The position numbers and the translations under genes are program-made. The notes below the pieces were generated by a model. The model ran no database searches, had not been told where the DNA came from, and saw nothing but the letters and a program-made list of their open reading frames with translations. Shown piece after piece: positions 1 through 5,801 of a stretch of DNA of 6,753 nucleotides (position 1 is the first letter of the stretch; every line of letters begins with the position of its first letter). Origin of the DNA: an uncultured Flavobacteriales bacterium (GTDB lineage: Bacteria > Bacteroidota > Bacteroidia > Flavobacteriales_D > Parvicellaceae); NCBI GenBank assembly GCA_938084875.1, contig CALKFX010000171.1:1-6753 (forward strand). The letters run 5' to 3'.

Positions 1-927
1 AGTCAATTTTATTCTAACGGAAAATTACTACTCACAGGAGAATATCTTGTATTAGATGGTGCTACAGCCCTAGCAGTTCCAACTAAATTTGGACAAGACC
101 TGTTGGTGAGTGAGATTACAGAACCTCAATTACTTTGGGGAAGTTTTACCCATACTGGAGACTGTTGGTTTGAGGCTGTTTTTGACTTGCCTAAACTAAG
201 ACTTGTCTCTGCCACTTTTAATTCTGATACCGAAGAAAACGCAGAATTTATAGCTGAAACGCTACAAGATATTTTATTAGAAGCTAGAAAGCTACATCCA
301 GAATTTTTACAATCAAAAACTGGTTTTATAGTGAAAACAACCCTAACATTTCCTAAAGATTGGGGTTTAGGAACTTCTTCTACCTTAGTAAATAACATTG
401 CTCAGTGGGCAGCTATAGATGCCTATCAACTGTTACAGAATTCTTTTTCTGGAAGCGGTTATGATATTGCCAATGCACAACATAATTTGCCAATATTGTA
501 TCAGTTAAAAAACAAAAAACCGCTTATAAAAACAGTAGACTTTAGCCCTCAATTTAGTGATCAGTTGTATTTTGTTTATTTAAATAAAAAACAAAATAGT
601 AGAGAAGGCATTGCCAAATACAAAGAAAATAATGATGATTTTAAAAATGAAATACATCGAATTTCTGAAATTTCTTTAGAAATGTGTTCTGTAAAATCAC
701 TTTTAGACTTTGAAAGATTAATAGAAGAACACGAACAAATTATTGCATCCATTATAAAACTAAAACCCGTTAAAGAACTATTATTTCCTGACTATCTAGG
801 AGCTATTAAAAGTTTAGGCGCTTGGGGAGGAGATTTTGTTTTAGTAACAGGAAATAAAAGCACTTTACAGTATTTTAAAGAAAAAGGATATGAAACAATT
901 CTTTCCTATTCAGATATGATATTATGA
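1..927 (+). CDS. GYDIA-type GHMP kinase, candidate phosphomevalonate kinase (5' partial)
   Basis: The frame is open from base 1 to the TGA at 925-927 (308 residues in the window). The true start therefore lies just left of the window, and a TTG at 103 is not the start, because the segment before it encodes the conserved N-terminal strand (YSNGKLLLTGEYLVLDGA). GHMP kinases transfer the ATP gamma-phosphate to small alcohols or phosphates in the cytoplasm. Three motifs are visible: the N-terminal K-LLLTGEY; the ATP-binding glycine/serine loop GLGTSS at bases 364-381; and GSGYDIA at 451-471, which names the GYDIA group. A C-terminal LGAWGGD at 814-834 corresponds to GHMP motif 3. GSGxD[IV]A and the GGD motif resemble phosphomevalonate kinase more than mevalonate kinase, and mvaD lies at the other end of the window; the substrate is nevertheless inferred. 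The stop overlaps the next start (ATGA), suggesting translational coupling. Probably only a handful of residues are missing. Confidence 0.88.
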   Translation, partial: SQFYSNGKLLLTGEYLVLDGATALAVPTKFGQDLLVSEITEPQLLWGSFTHTGDCWFEAVFDLPKLRLVSATFNSDTEENAEFIAETLQDILLEARKLHPEFLQSKTGFIVKTTLTFPKDWGLGTSSTLVNNIAQWAAIDAYQLLQNSFSGSGYDIANAQHNLPILYQLKNKKPLIKTVDFSPQFSDQLYFVYLNKKQNSREGIAKYKENNDDFKNEIHRISEISLEMCSVKSLLDFERLIEEHEQIIASIIKLKPVKELLFPDYLGAIKSLGAWGGDFVLVTGNKSTLQYFKEKGYETILSYSDMIL

Positions 928-2135
928 AAAAAGTAATTATTATTGGAGGGGGTGCAGCAGGTTTTTTTACGGCAATTAATGCCAAAGAAATGAATCCTAG
1001 TCTTGAGATTACAATTTTAGAAAAAGGAAAGGAAGTACTACAAAAAGTGAAAATTTCTGGAGGAGGTCGTTGCAATGTTACACATGCTTGTTTTGAGCCA
1101 AAAGAGTTGGTGAAATTTTACCCACGTGGTGAAAAAGAACTATTGGGTCCTTTTCATCAGTTTATGACAGGTGATACTTTTGAATGGTTTGAAAATAACG
1201 GAATTCCTCTAAAAATAGAAAAAGACAATCGTGTTTTTCCTGAATCTAATACATCGCAAACCATTATAGATTGTTTTCTAGGAAAAACTAAGGCATTAGG
1301 AATACCTGTGTTAAAAAACCATGGAGTTACTTCTATCAAAAAACAAGGAGATTCTTGGCTGGTAACTACCAAAGAACAGCAATTTGTTTGTGATACAGTG
1401 GTAATGGCAGCAGGAAGTAGTAAAAAAGTATGGGATTTGTCACAATCTCTTGGTCATGCTGTTATATCTCCTGTACCCTCATTGTTTACCTTTAATATTA
1501 AGGATATTAGAATTAAAGACTTGTTAGGAATATCGGTATCTAATGCTACTGTAAAATTAATAGATACTAACTTGGAAGCTTCTGGGCCATTGTTAATTAC
1601 CCATTGGGGCATGAGCGGTCCTGCAATTTTAAAACTTTCTGCATTTGGAGCACGAGTTTTGGCAGCTAAAAATTATGAATACAAAGTGCAGGTAGATTGG
1701 CTGTCTAGACCTACTAATAAAATTGTAAATGTGTTGTTGAACTTAAAAAAGAAACAACCAAAAAAACAAGTAATTGTTCGTTCTCCCTTTGAGGAAATTC
1801 CAAAAAGACTCTGGGAGCGTTTTGTAATCGCTTCTCAAATTCCTAGTACATTAAATTGGGCAGATGTAAGTCATGTTCAAATAGATTCTTTGGCTAATCA
1901 ACTTACTAAAAGTGTCTTTACTGCCAAAGGGAAAAGTACTTTTAAGGAAGAGTTTGTAACAGCAGGTGGAGTAGATTTAAAAGAGATTAACTTTAAAAAC
2001 TTTGAAAGTAAATTACAAGATAACGTGTTTTTTGTAGGTGAGGTTTTAAATATAGATGCTGTTACAGGTGGCTTTAATTTTCAGAATGCCTGGACTGGTG
2101 GTTGGTTGTGTGCTAAAGGCTTGGCAAACTTGTAA
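924..2135 (+). CDS. NAD(P)/FAD-dependent oxidoreductase, BaiN/HI0933-like flavoprotein
   Basis: This 403-residue cytoplasmic protein has an N-terminal Rossmann FAD-binding motif (IIIGGGAAGFF, residues 5-15), with E33 at the end of the second strand as the likely ribose ligand. The family signature ISGGGRCNVTH follows at 44-54. RVFPES lies at 103-108, AAGSS at 162-166 in the second half of the nucleotide-binding domain, and the family's C-terminal flavin motif GEVLNIDAVTGGFNFQNAWTGG starts at 372. This is the HI0933-like family, often annotated as aminoacetone oxidase or BaiN. Physiological substrates are unknown for most members and I would not assign one. Length is normal for the family and both ends are intact. 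The ATG at 924 overlaps the kinase stop by 4 bp, so the two are probably co-transcribed and translationally coupled, but no pathway link to the kinase is evident. A gene on the opposite strand converges on it 52 bp downstream. Confidence 0.9.
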   Translation: MKKVIIIGGGAAGFFTAINAKEMNPSLEITILEKGKEVLQKVKISGGGRCNVTHACFEPKELVKFYPRGEKELLGPFHQFMTGDTFEWFENNGIPLKIEKDNRVFPESNTSQTIIDCFLGKTKALGIPVLKNHGVTSIKKQGDSWLVTTKEQQFVCDTVVMAAGSSKKVWDLSQSLGHAVISPVPSLFTFNIKDIRIKDLLGISVSNATVKLIDTNLEASGPLLITHWGMSGPAILKLSAFGARVLAAKNYEYKVQVDWLSRPTNKIVNVLLNLKKKQPKKQVIVRSPFEEIPKRLWERFVIASQIPSTLNWADVSHVQIDSLANQLTKSVFTAKGKSTFKEEFVTAGGVDLKEINFKNFESKLQDNVFFVGEVLNIDAVTGGFNFQNAWTGGWLCAKGLANL

Positions 2136-2187
2136 CTATTATTATCACTCTTGTTCTGAAGCATAACTCTAAAATAGGTTAAACTTT
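2136..2187. other. Short convergent intergenic gap, no clear terminator
   Basis: The flavoprotein gene and the amidohydrolase gene end facing each other across 52 bp. I looked for a GC-rich stem followed by a T-run on both strands and found only short AT-rich inverted matches, which are not convincing. Transcription from either side may therefore read some way into the opposing gene. Confidence 0.4.
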
Positions 2188-3645
2188 TTATTTAGTTGTT
2201 TTTAACTGATCTAGTAGCAGGTCTAATTGAGTTCTGTCAAAATAGTTGCCTTGCTTTATCACTGCGTTAATCTTCTTAGTATTATTAATATCAACTAAAG
2301 GGTTGGCATCTAGAATCACTAAATCTGCCCAATTGTTTTTTGCAATGCTTCCTAGTTCGTTTTCTAAATTAAAGTACTCTGCAGGATTTTTAGTCGCAGC
2401 TTTTATAGCCTCTAAAGGAGATAAGCCAGCTTCAACTAAAACAGCTAATTCTTCATGTAAGCTTCGTCCGGGAGTTAAAAAGTAGATTGGAGTATCTGTG
2501 CCAGCCATAATTTTAATGCCTTTATCATGAACTCTTTTAGTCATATCAAACATCCATTTGGAATATTTTTCATTAAATGGAGTTACCTCTGTTTTCTTCA
2601 AATTATTAATATAATTCAACCACTGCTCTTGAACATTTTTTGGTAAATAGGTAAAACTTTCTTGCCATTCTTTAGTGGCAAAAGGTCTTCGTTTAGAGGC
2701 TGTATTTAGTGTTAGAGTTGGAATTTGCCAAGTATCATTTTTTGCCAACACATCTAAGACTTTATTAGCTTTGTCTAGATCAAAATTCTCAATAGCTATC
2801 TGCCTTTGTTCTTTATGAATTCTAGAGCGCAAAACGCCCCCTTTATCATCTTTTCCAGAAGCTAAGAGTTGTTGTCTTTGTAGTAATAATTCATCTGAAT
2901 TAGAGGCACAAGACAGTTCTAAGTTTCTAAAATGTTCCATGCTGTTTAATCCTGCATTGGAGGCGCCAATTACATCCATACTTAATGGTACATGACCAGT
3001 TACTTTTAGTCCTTTTTCTTTGGCAAGTTTTGTTACTTCCTTAAATTGTTCTGGAGTTAACATTTCGTAGGCTTTAAGAAAATCTACTTCTAAGCTGTCT
3101 AATTCGTTAATTTTATTTTTTACATCATCAACAGTTTTTAGACCAACTGAAAGTGGCGGATGGCTAAGATCGCTTCCATCATACACATTAGGTGTTCCGT
3201 CTAAAAGAGGCCCAGCTACCATTACTCTTGGAGCACTGGTTGGGTTGGCTAAAGATTTTTCTTTCCATGTATTTACAAAATTAATATCACCTCCTGTATC
3301 TCTGACGCTTGTAATACCATAAGCTAAAAATAAATCTAGCATGTTAGGAGCCATTTCTTTGATAAAAGAAAAGTGAATATGAGCATCCCATAACCCAGGA
3401 ATCATAAATTTCCCTGTACCGTCTATAATGGTATTTTGTTTAGATAATTGAAGTTCTGGAGAAGGAGAAACCTGAATTATTTTTCCTGCCTTAATAATAA
3501 TTGTTTGGTTTTCTAACAATCCAATTTCAGGATCTATGGTAGAAATATTTTCAATACAAAGTGCGTCTTCAAAAAACACCTCAGAATTCTGACAAGCAAA
3601 GAATGTGAAAATTAAAAAGTATACTACATAAGATGTTTTCTTCAT
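2188..3645 (-). CDS. Amidohydrolase-family lipoprotein (cyclic imidopeptidase/prolidase-like metal hydrolase)
   Basis: This 485-residue protein begins with MKKTSYVVYFLIFTFFAC, a short positively charged and hydrophobic signal ending in a plausible lipobox with C18, so it is predicted to be exported and lipid-anchored. A small N-terminal beta-sandwich segment (about residues 25-80, ending IDGTGKFMIPGLWDAHIHF) leads into the TIM-barrel. Expected metal ligands are all present: HxH at H89/H91, K191 as the likely carboxylated lysine (VDFLKAY), H218 (VTGHVP), H238 (SMEHF) and the catalytic aspartate D384 (AGTDTP). The C-terminal segment (LGSIAKNNWADLVILDANPL) returns to the beta-sandwich. This set fits the binuclear zinc amidohydrolases related to prolidases and imidazolonepropionase. 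Such enzymes cleave amide or peptide-like bonds; the substrate cannot be read from the sequence. The long insert between H238 and D384 probably shapes the substrate pocket. The ATG at 3643-3645 directly precedes the signal peptide. There is no Shine-Dalgarno sequence. Confidence 0.9.
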   Translation of the reverse strand: MKKTSYVVYFLIFTFFACQNSEVFFEDALCIENISTIDPEIGLLENQTIIIKAGKIIQVSPSPELQLSKQNTIIDGTGKFMIPGLWDAHIHFSFIKEMAPNMLDLFLAYGITSVRDTGGDINFVNTWKEKSLANPTSAPRVMVAGPLLDGTPNVYDGSDLSHPPLSVGLKTVDDVKNKINELDSLEVDFLKAYEMLTPEQFKEVTKLAKEKGLKVTGHVPLSMDVIGASNAGLNSMEHFRNLELSCASNSDELLLQRQQLLASGKDDKGGVLRSRIHKEQRQIAIENFDLDKANKVLDVLAKNDTWQIPTLTLNTASKRRPFATKEWQESFTYLPKNVQEQWLNYINNLKKTEVTPFNEKYSKWMFDMTKRVHDKGIKIMAGTDTPIYFLTPGRSLHEELAVLVEAGLSPLEAIKAATKNPAEYFNLENELGSIAKNNWADLVILDANPLVDINNTKKINAVIKQGNYFDRTQLDLLLDQLKTTK

Positions 3646-3817
3646 TGCTAAAAAATTGGAGATTAAGGCTATTTGTATAAAAATGATTTTTAATGTGTTG
3701 ATTTAAATCATTTTATTAATAATAATAGCTTTCACGAAAATAGAAGAATTTTTTTAAAAAGAAGTAAAAACAGCTAGTGATGTTCTTTTGCTAAAAAAGC
3801 AGATAAATTAAAGTAAA
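3646..3817. other. Intergenic region between amidohydrolase and the 77-residue gene
   Basis: This 172-bp stretch lies upstream of the amidohydrolase gene and downstream of the 77-residue gene, both on the minus strand. It is strongly AT-rich and holds the inverted repeat at 3680-3714. A weak complementary pair near 3785-3799 could form a small hairpin on either strand, but it lacks a GC-rich stem. I see no small gene and no recognisable RNA in it. Confidence 0.4.
3680..3714. repeat. AT-rich inverted repeat upstream of the amidohydrolase gene
   Basis: The arms AAAATGATTT (3680-3689) and AAATCATTTT (3705-3714) are exact reverse complements separated by 15 bases. The right arm overlaps a perfect 12-bp palindrome, TGATTTAAATCA (3699-3710). 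The element lies 35-69 bases upstream of the amidohydrolase start, where an operator would sit. It could equally be a chance product of AT-rich sequence. No TAnnTTTG box was found for this gene. Confidence 0.3.
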
Positions 3818-4051
3818 TTAAGCTAGCTCTCCTCTATGAGGTTTCAAAGCATCTCTATATACTTTCATATCAGATTCATTTACTACAATAAAGGCAGCAC
3901 ACAACATTGGGTTAAGTTTTGTAACCCCAATCTCAATACATGGAAGATTTTCTATGGAAGCAAATTCCTTTAAATGAATGGTATGGTGTTTTGCAGTTTC
4001 TAGGGCGTGAGGTCCTCTAAAATCCCATAATAGTTTTACTTTTCTTTCCAA
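3818..4051 (-). CDS. Conserved-looking 77-residue protein of unknown function (TTG start)
   Basis: I do not recognise a named family. The frame starts with TTG at 4049-4051. The only in-frame codons between an upstream TAA (4064-4066) and this point are AAT, TGT, ATT and CTG, so no ATG is available before the conserved-looking ERKVKLLWDFRG segment, and TTG is the best start. A near-perfect promoter -7 element lies 19-26 bases upstream. The predicted order of elements is strand (KVKLLWDF), long helix (about 16-35, with the histidine cluster KHHTIHLKEF), strand (PCIEIGVTKL), strand (LCAAFIVVN), helix (ESDMKVYRDAL) and a charged tail. That beta-alpha-beta-beta-alpha order would fit a small ferredoxin-like or dimeric alpha/beta-barrel fold, which is inference only. 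It has no signal peptide or membrane segment, so it is probably cytoplasmic. Two cysteines (residues 38 and 51 approximately) are not arranged as a metal-binding motif. Confidence 0.7.
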   Translation of the reverse strand: MERKVKLLWDFRGPHALETAKHHTIHLKEFASIENLPCIEIGVTKLNPMLCAAFIVVNESDMKVYRDALKPHRGELA

Positions 4052-4069
4052 CAGAATACAATTTTAAAA

Positions 4070-4077
4070 CAAAAATA
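4070..4077 (-). promoter_or_regulatory. Candidate -7 promoter element of the 77-residue gene
   Basis: The minus strand reads TATTTTTG, which matches the Bacteroidota -7 consensus TAnnTTTG exactly. It lies 18 bases before the TTG start codon, giving a leader of roughly 10-15 bases. A convincing -33 TTTG element at the usual spacing is not visible, which lowers confidence. Confidence 0.4.
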
Positions 4078-4124
4078 CTCTTTTCTAACTAGAAATGGGC
4101 ATTGATATTTGTGTGTATTTACGG

Positions 4125-4508
4125 TTATTTCTTCTTTAAGATTAAAGCAATAATTCCCAATCTTGCAATTAAGAAAACCACCATACCAAAAGCGGGCGAT
4201 AAAGAAGCTACTTTAATTCCTCCGGCAATAATTTCTGGTTTTACATTTCCAAAAGATTGAATAAAATTAAAAGCGGTAATTAAACCAATAATTTGTCCTA
4301 AGAAACCCCACACCAATGCAAACAAACTTACAGATGCGATTAGTTTTTGAGTTTTACCATTTTCATCACCTTTTAAAAGTGCTTTTACGATTAATCCAAT
4401 ACAGATAATAAGCGTAATTAAAAGTGTGTACATAAAAAGTGGTCCGCCTTCTTTTAATAAATTAGTAAATAAGGGTTTCATTAATTGAGCTGTCATTTTA
4501 AAATTCAT
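4125..4508 (-). CDS. Short MotA/TolQ/ExbB-like inner-membrane protein
   Basis: This 127-residue protein has three predicted membrane helices, at about 23-45, 56-78 and 101-124, with a charged cytoplasmic loop (KGDENGKTQK) between the first two. From residue 67 onward, WGFLGQIIGLITAF, then EIIAGGIKV and SPAFGMVVFLIA, parallels the ExbB/TolQ core pattern GLLGTVxGIxxAF, IAxGIxEAL and TTxxGLxVAI. In that family a pentamer around an ExbD/TolR helix forms a proton-driven motor. This copy is about half the size of a typical ExbB. The threonines normally found in the GT and TT positions are replaced by Q and SP, so proton conduction of the usual kind is doubtful. No ExbD/TolR gene adjoins it. The gene is divergent from the histidine-kinase operon and shares its 204-bp upstream region. 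The ATG at 4506-4508 is preceded by a TAnnTTTG box; a second ATG three codons in is possible. Confidence 0.75.
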   Translation of the reverse strand: MNFKMTAQLMKPLFTNLLKEGGPLFMYTLLITLIICIGLIVKALLKGDENGKTQKLIASVSLFALVWGFLGQIIGLITAFNFIQSFGNVKPEIIAGGIKVASLSPAFGMVVFLIARLGIIALILKKK

Positions 4509-4530
4509 ATTTTTAATTGTTATTTGATGT

Positions 4531-4538
4531 CAAATGTA
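4531..4538 (-). promoter_or_regulatory. Candidate -7 promoter element of the ExbB-like gene
   Basis: The minus strand reads TACATTTG, an exact TAnnTTTG match, 22 bases before the ATG. No clear -33 TTTG box is present at the expected distance. The first LytTR-like half-site pair (4578-4606) lies 40 bases further upstream, a position suited to activation of this gene. Confidence 0.45.
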
Positions 4539-4577
4539 TTTTTAATGTTTGTTGGTTTTTTGTTTAATCGATAAGTA

Positions 4578-4606
4578 ACCAAAACAAAACTAAAATCGAC
4601 CAAATA
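4578..4606 (+). promoter_or_regulatory. Candidate LytTR half-site pair 1 (21-bp period)
   Basis: ACCAAAAC (4578-4585) and ACCAAATA (4599-4606) are separated by 13 bases. LytTR proteins bind two direct half-sites about 21 bp apart on one face of DNA; for E. coli BtsR (YehT) I recall an ACC(G/A)CT(C/T)A-N13 repeat. Here only the ACCA part and the spacing fit well. The pair lies between the candidate promoters of the ExbB-like gene and the kinase operon. Confidence 0.3.
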
Positions 4607-4645
4607 AGCCTTGGTTTAGTAAATATCTGCAAAAACATGTCAAAA

Positions 4646-4674
4646 ACCAGCTAAAATTAGAATTTGACCGTTAT
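4646..4674 (+). promoter_or_regulatory. Candidate LytTR half-site pair 2 (21-bp period)
   Basis: ACCAGCTA (4646-4653) and ACCGTTAT (4667-4674) again have exactly 13 bases between them. The second half-site overlaps the TTGACC box of a possible promoter for the histidine-kinase gene, 38 bases before its ATG, so occupancy there could drive or block autoregulation. Confidence 0.33.
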
Positions 4675-4693
4675 AAATAATGGTAGGTATAGA
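4664..4693 (+). promoter_or_regulatory. Candidate promoter of the kinase-regulator operon
   Basis: TTGACC (4664-4669) and TATAGA (4688-4693) are separated by 18 bases, a sigma-70-like arrangement. The first box also contains the TTTG (4663-4666) expected of Bacteroidota -33 elements, but the downstream box is not a TAnnTTTG match. The predicted transcript would begin about 10-15 bases before the ATG. Confidence 0.3.
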
Positions 4694-4712
4694 AAAATAG
4701 TATTATTGCAAG

Positions 4713-5801
4713 ATGATGTTATCCTTTGGTAAAATAAAAAAATACATTTTTAAATTAATTGGCCACTCATTTTTTTGGGTGATTATTTATTTTTTTTACA
4801 ATTATTTCTTAGGATTTGGAAGCAATCAAAAAACTTATATCCAGTCATTTTCGGCTTTTTTAATGCCTGTAACAATAACGATTAGCTACTTTGTAGTTTG
4901 TTTTTTGGTTCCAAAATACTTACTTAAAAAGCTTTATAAAAATTTTATACTTTATACAATATACACGCTTATTCTTTCTATTTATGCCATTATTCTTACC
5001 GTATTATTTGCGTTAGTTTATTTGGCAGATCTAAACCCAGAAAATGCATCGCCCATTACCAAAACATTGCCGTTTATTATTTTGGGTGTCTTTTTTGTGG
5101 TATTAATTGTGGTGTCTTTAAGTTTGATACTTCATAATTACAAATCCATTGTAAAAAACGAAGATTTAAAGAATAAAATTTTAAAAACGCAATTGCAACT
5201 AAAAGAACAAGAGTTAAAATTATTGAAGATGCAAATACATCCTCATTTCTTATTTAATTCCTTAAATACCATTTACGGTTTTGCACTAAAAAAAGGTGAT
5301 GAAGCTCCAGAAATGATTTTAAAACTATCTAATCTGCTAGATTATATTCTGTATCAAATTGAAAAGCCAACAGTTTCTTTAGAAAATGAAATCAATCATT
5401 TAGAAGATTATATTTCTTTAGAGAAATTACGTTTTCATGATACATTAGAAGTGAACCTTATTAAGGGAGATGACATCTCAGAGATGTATATTGCACCCAT
5501 GTTGTTAATTCCTTTTGTTGAAAATAGTTTTAAACATGGTGCTATTATTGATGGATGTTTAGCCATTATGATTGCTGTAAAAAGGAACAGTGAAATGTTG
5601 TTTTTTGAAGTAGAAAATTCTGTTTTAGAAAAGACAAATGACTCAACCGGAATTGGATTAGAAAATATAAAAAAGCGATTAGAAATGTTATATCCAAATG
5701 CATATACTTTAGAAATAAATAGAACATATAAGTTATTTAAAGTGCAATTAGCCATCAATATAAACGGATTAAAAACGCATAAAAATGTCGATGAAAGTTA
5801 A
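4713..5801 (+). CDS. LytS/YehU-family sensor histidine kinase
   Basis: This 362-residue inner-membrane protein has four predicted transmembrane helices (about 15-35, 46-66, 78-105 and 119-141) and no recognisable extracellular sensor domain. A charged, probably coiled-coil linker follows (145-172). The His_kinase domain (Pfam PF06580 type) begins at QIHPHFLFNSLN (174-185), with H178 as the expected phosphoacceptor. The ATP-binding domain shows the N-box ENSFKHG (270-276) and the glycine box TGIGLENIKKRL (312-323), ending in the family's usual short tail. All catalytic motifs are intact and the length is normal for Bacteroidota members. The signal may be sensed within or next to the membrane, but it is unknown. 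The next gene overlaps its 3' end and encodes the matching LytTR regulator. Translation could begin at either of two adjacent ATGs (4713 or 4716); there is no Shine-Dalgarno sequence. Confidence 0.93.
   Translation: MMLSFGKIKKYIFKLIGHSFFWVIIYFFYNYFLGFGSNQKTYIQSFSAFLMPVTITISYFVVCFLVPKYLLKKLYKNFILYTIYTLILSIYAIILTVLFALVYLADLNPENASPITKTLPFIILGVFFVVLIVVSLSLILHNYKSIVKNEDLKNKILKTQLQLKEQELKLLKMQIHPHFLFNSLNTIYGFALKKGDEAPEMILKLSNLLDYILYQIEKPTVSLENEINHLEDYISLEKLRFHDTLEVNLIKGDDISEMYIAPMLLIPFVENSFKHGAIIDGCLAIMIAVKRNSEMLFFEVENSVLEKTNDSTGIGLENIKKRLEMLYPNAYTLEINRTYKLFKVQLAININGLKTHKNVDES

Noticed and set aside
103..105. TTG at 103 as the start of the GHMP kinase
   Set aside because: The frame is open back to base 1 and encodes the conserved family N-terminus (GKLLLTGEY), so the real start is outside the window.
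126..398. 90-residue open frame on the minus strand
   Set aside because: It lies entirely antisense to the GHMP kinase, whose motifs are clear; its sequence is low-complexity Ser/Val-rich with no recognisable domain.
875..1075. 66-residue open frame on the minus strand
   Set aside because: It is antisense to the FAD-binding N-terminus of the flavoprotein; its proline run is the complement of the glycine-rich codons.
1157..1372. 71-residue open frame on the minus strand
   Set aside because: Antisense to the middle of the flavoprotein, with no domain and no upstream promoter element.
2246..2485. 79-residue open frame on the plus strand
   Set aside because: Antisense to the C-terminal part of the amidohydrolase, whose catalytic residues are all in the other strand.
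3785..3800. Possible terminator hairpin after the 77-residue gene
   Set aside because: The stem consists of about five A-T-rich pairs with no GC clamp, so it is not distinguishable from background in this AT-rich region.
4552..4582. TTGGTT/AACCAA inverted repeat in the divergent intergenic region
   Set aside because: Only six bases per arm with a 19-base gap; the right arm is better explained as part of the 21-bp ACC half-site pair.
5435..5758. 107-residue open frame on the minus strand
   Set aside because: Antisense to the ATP-binding domain of the histidine kinase, including its N-box and glycine box.
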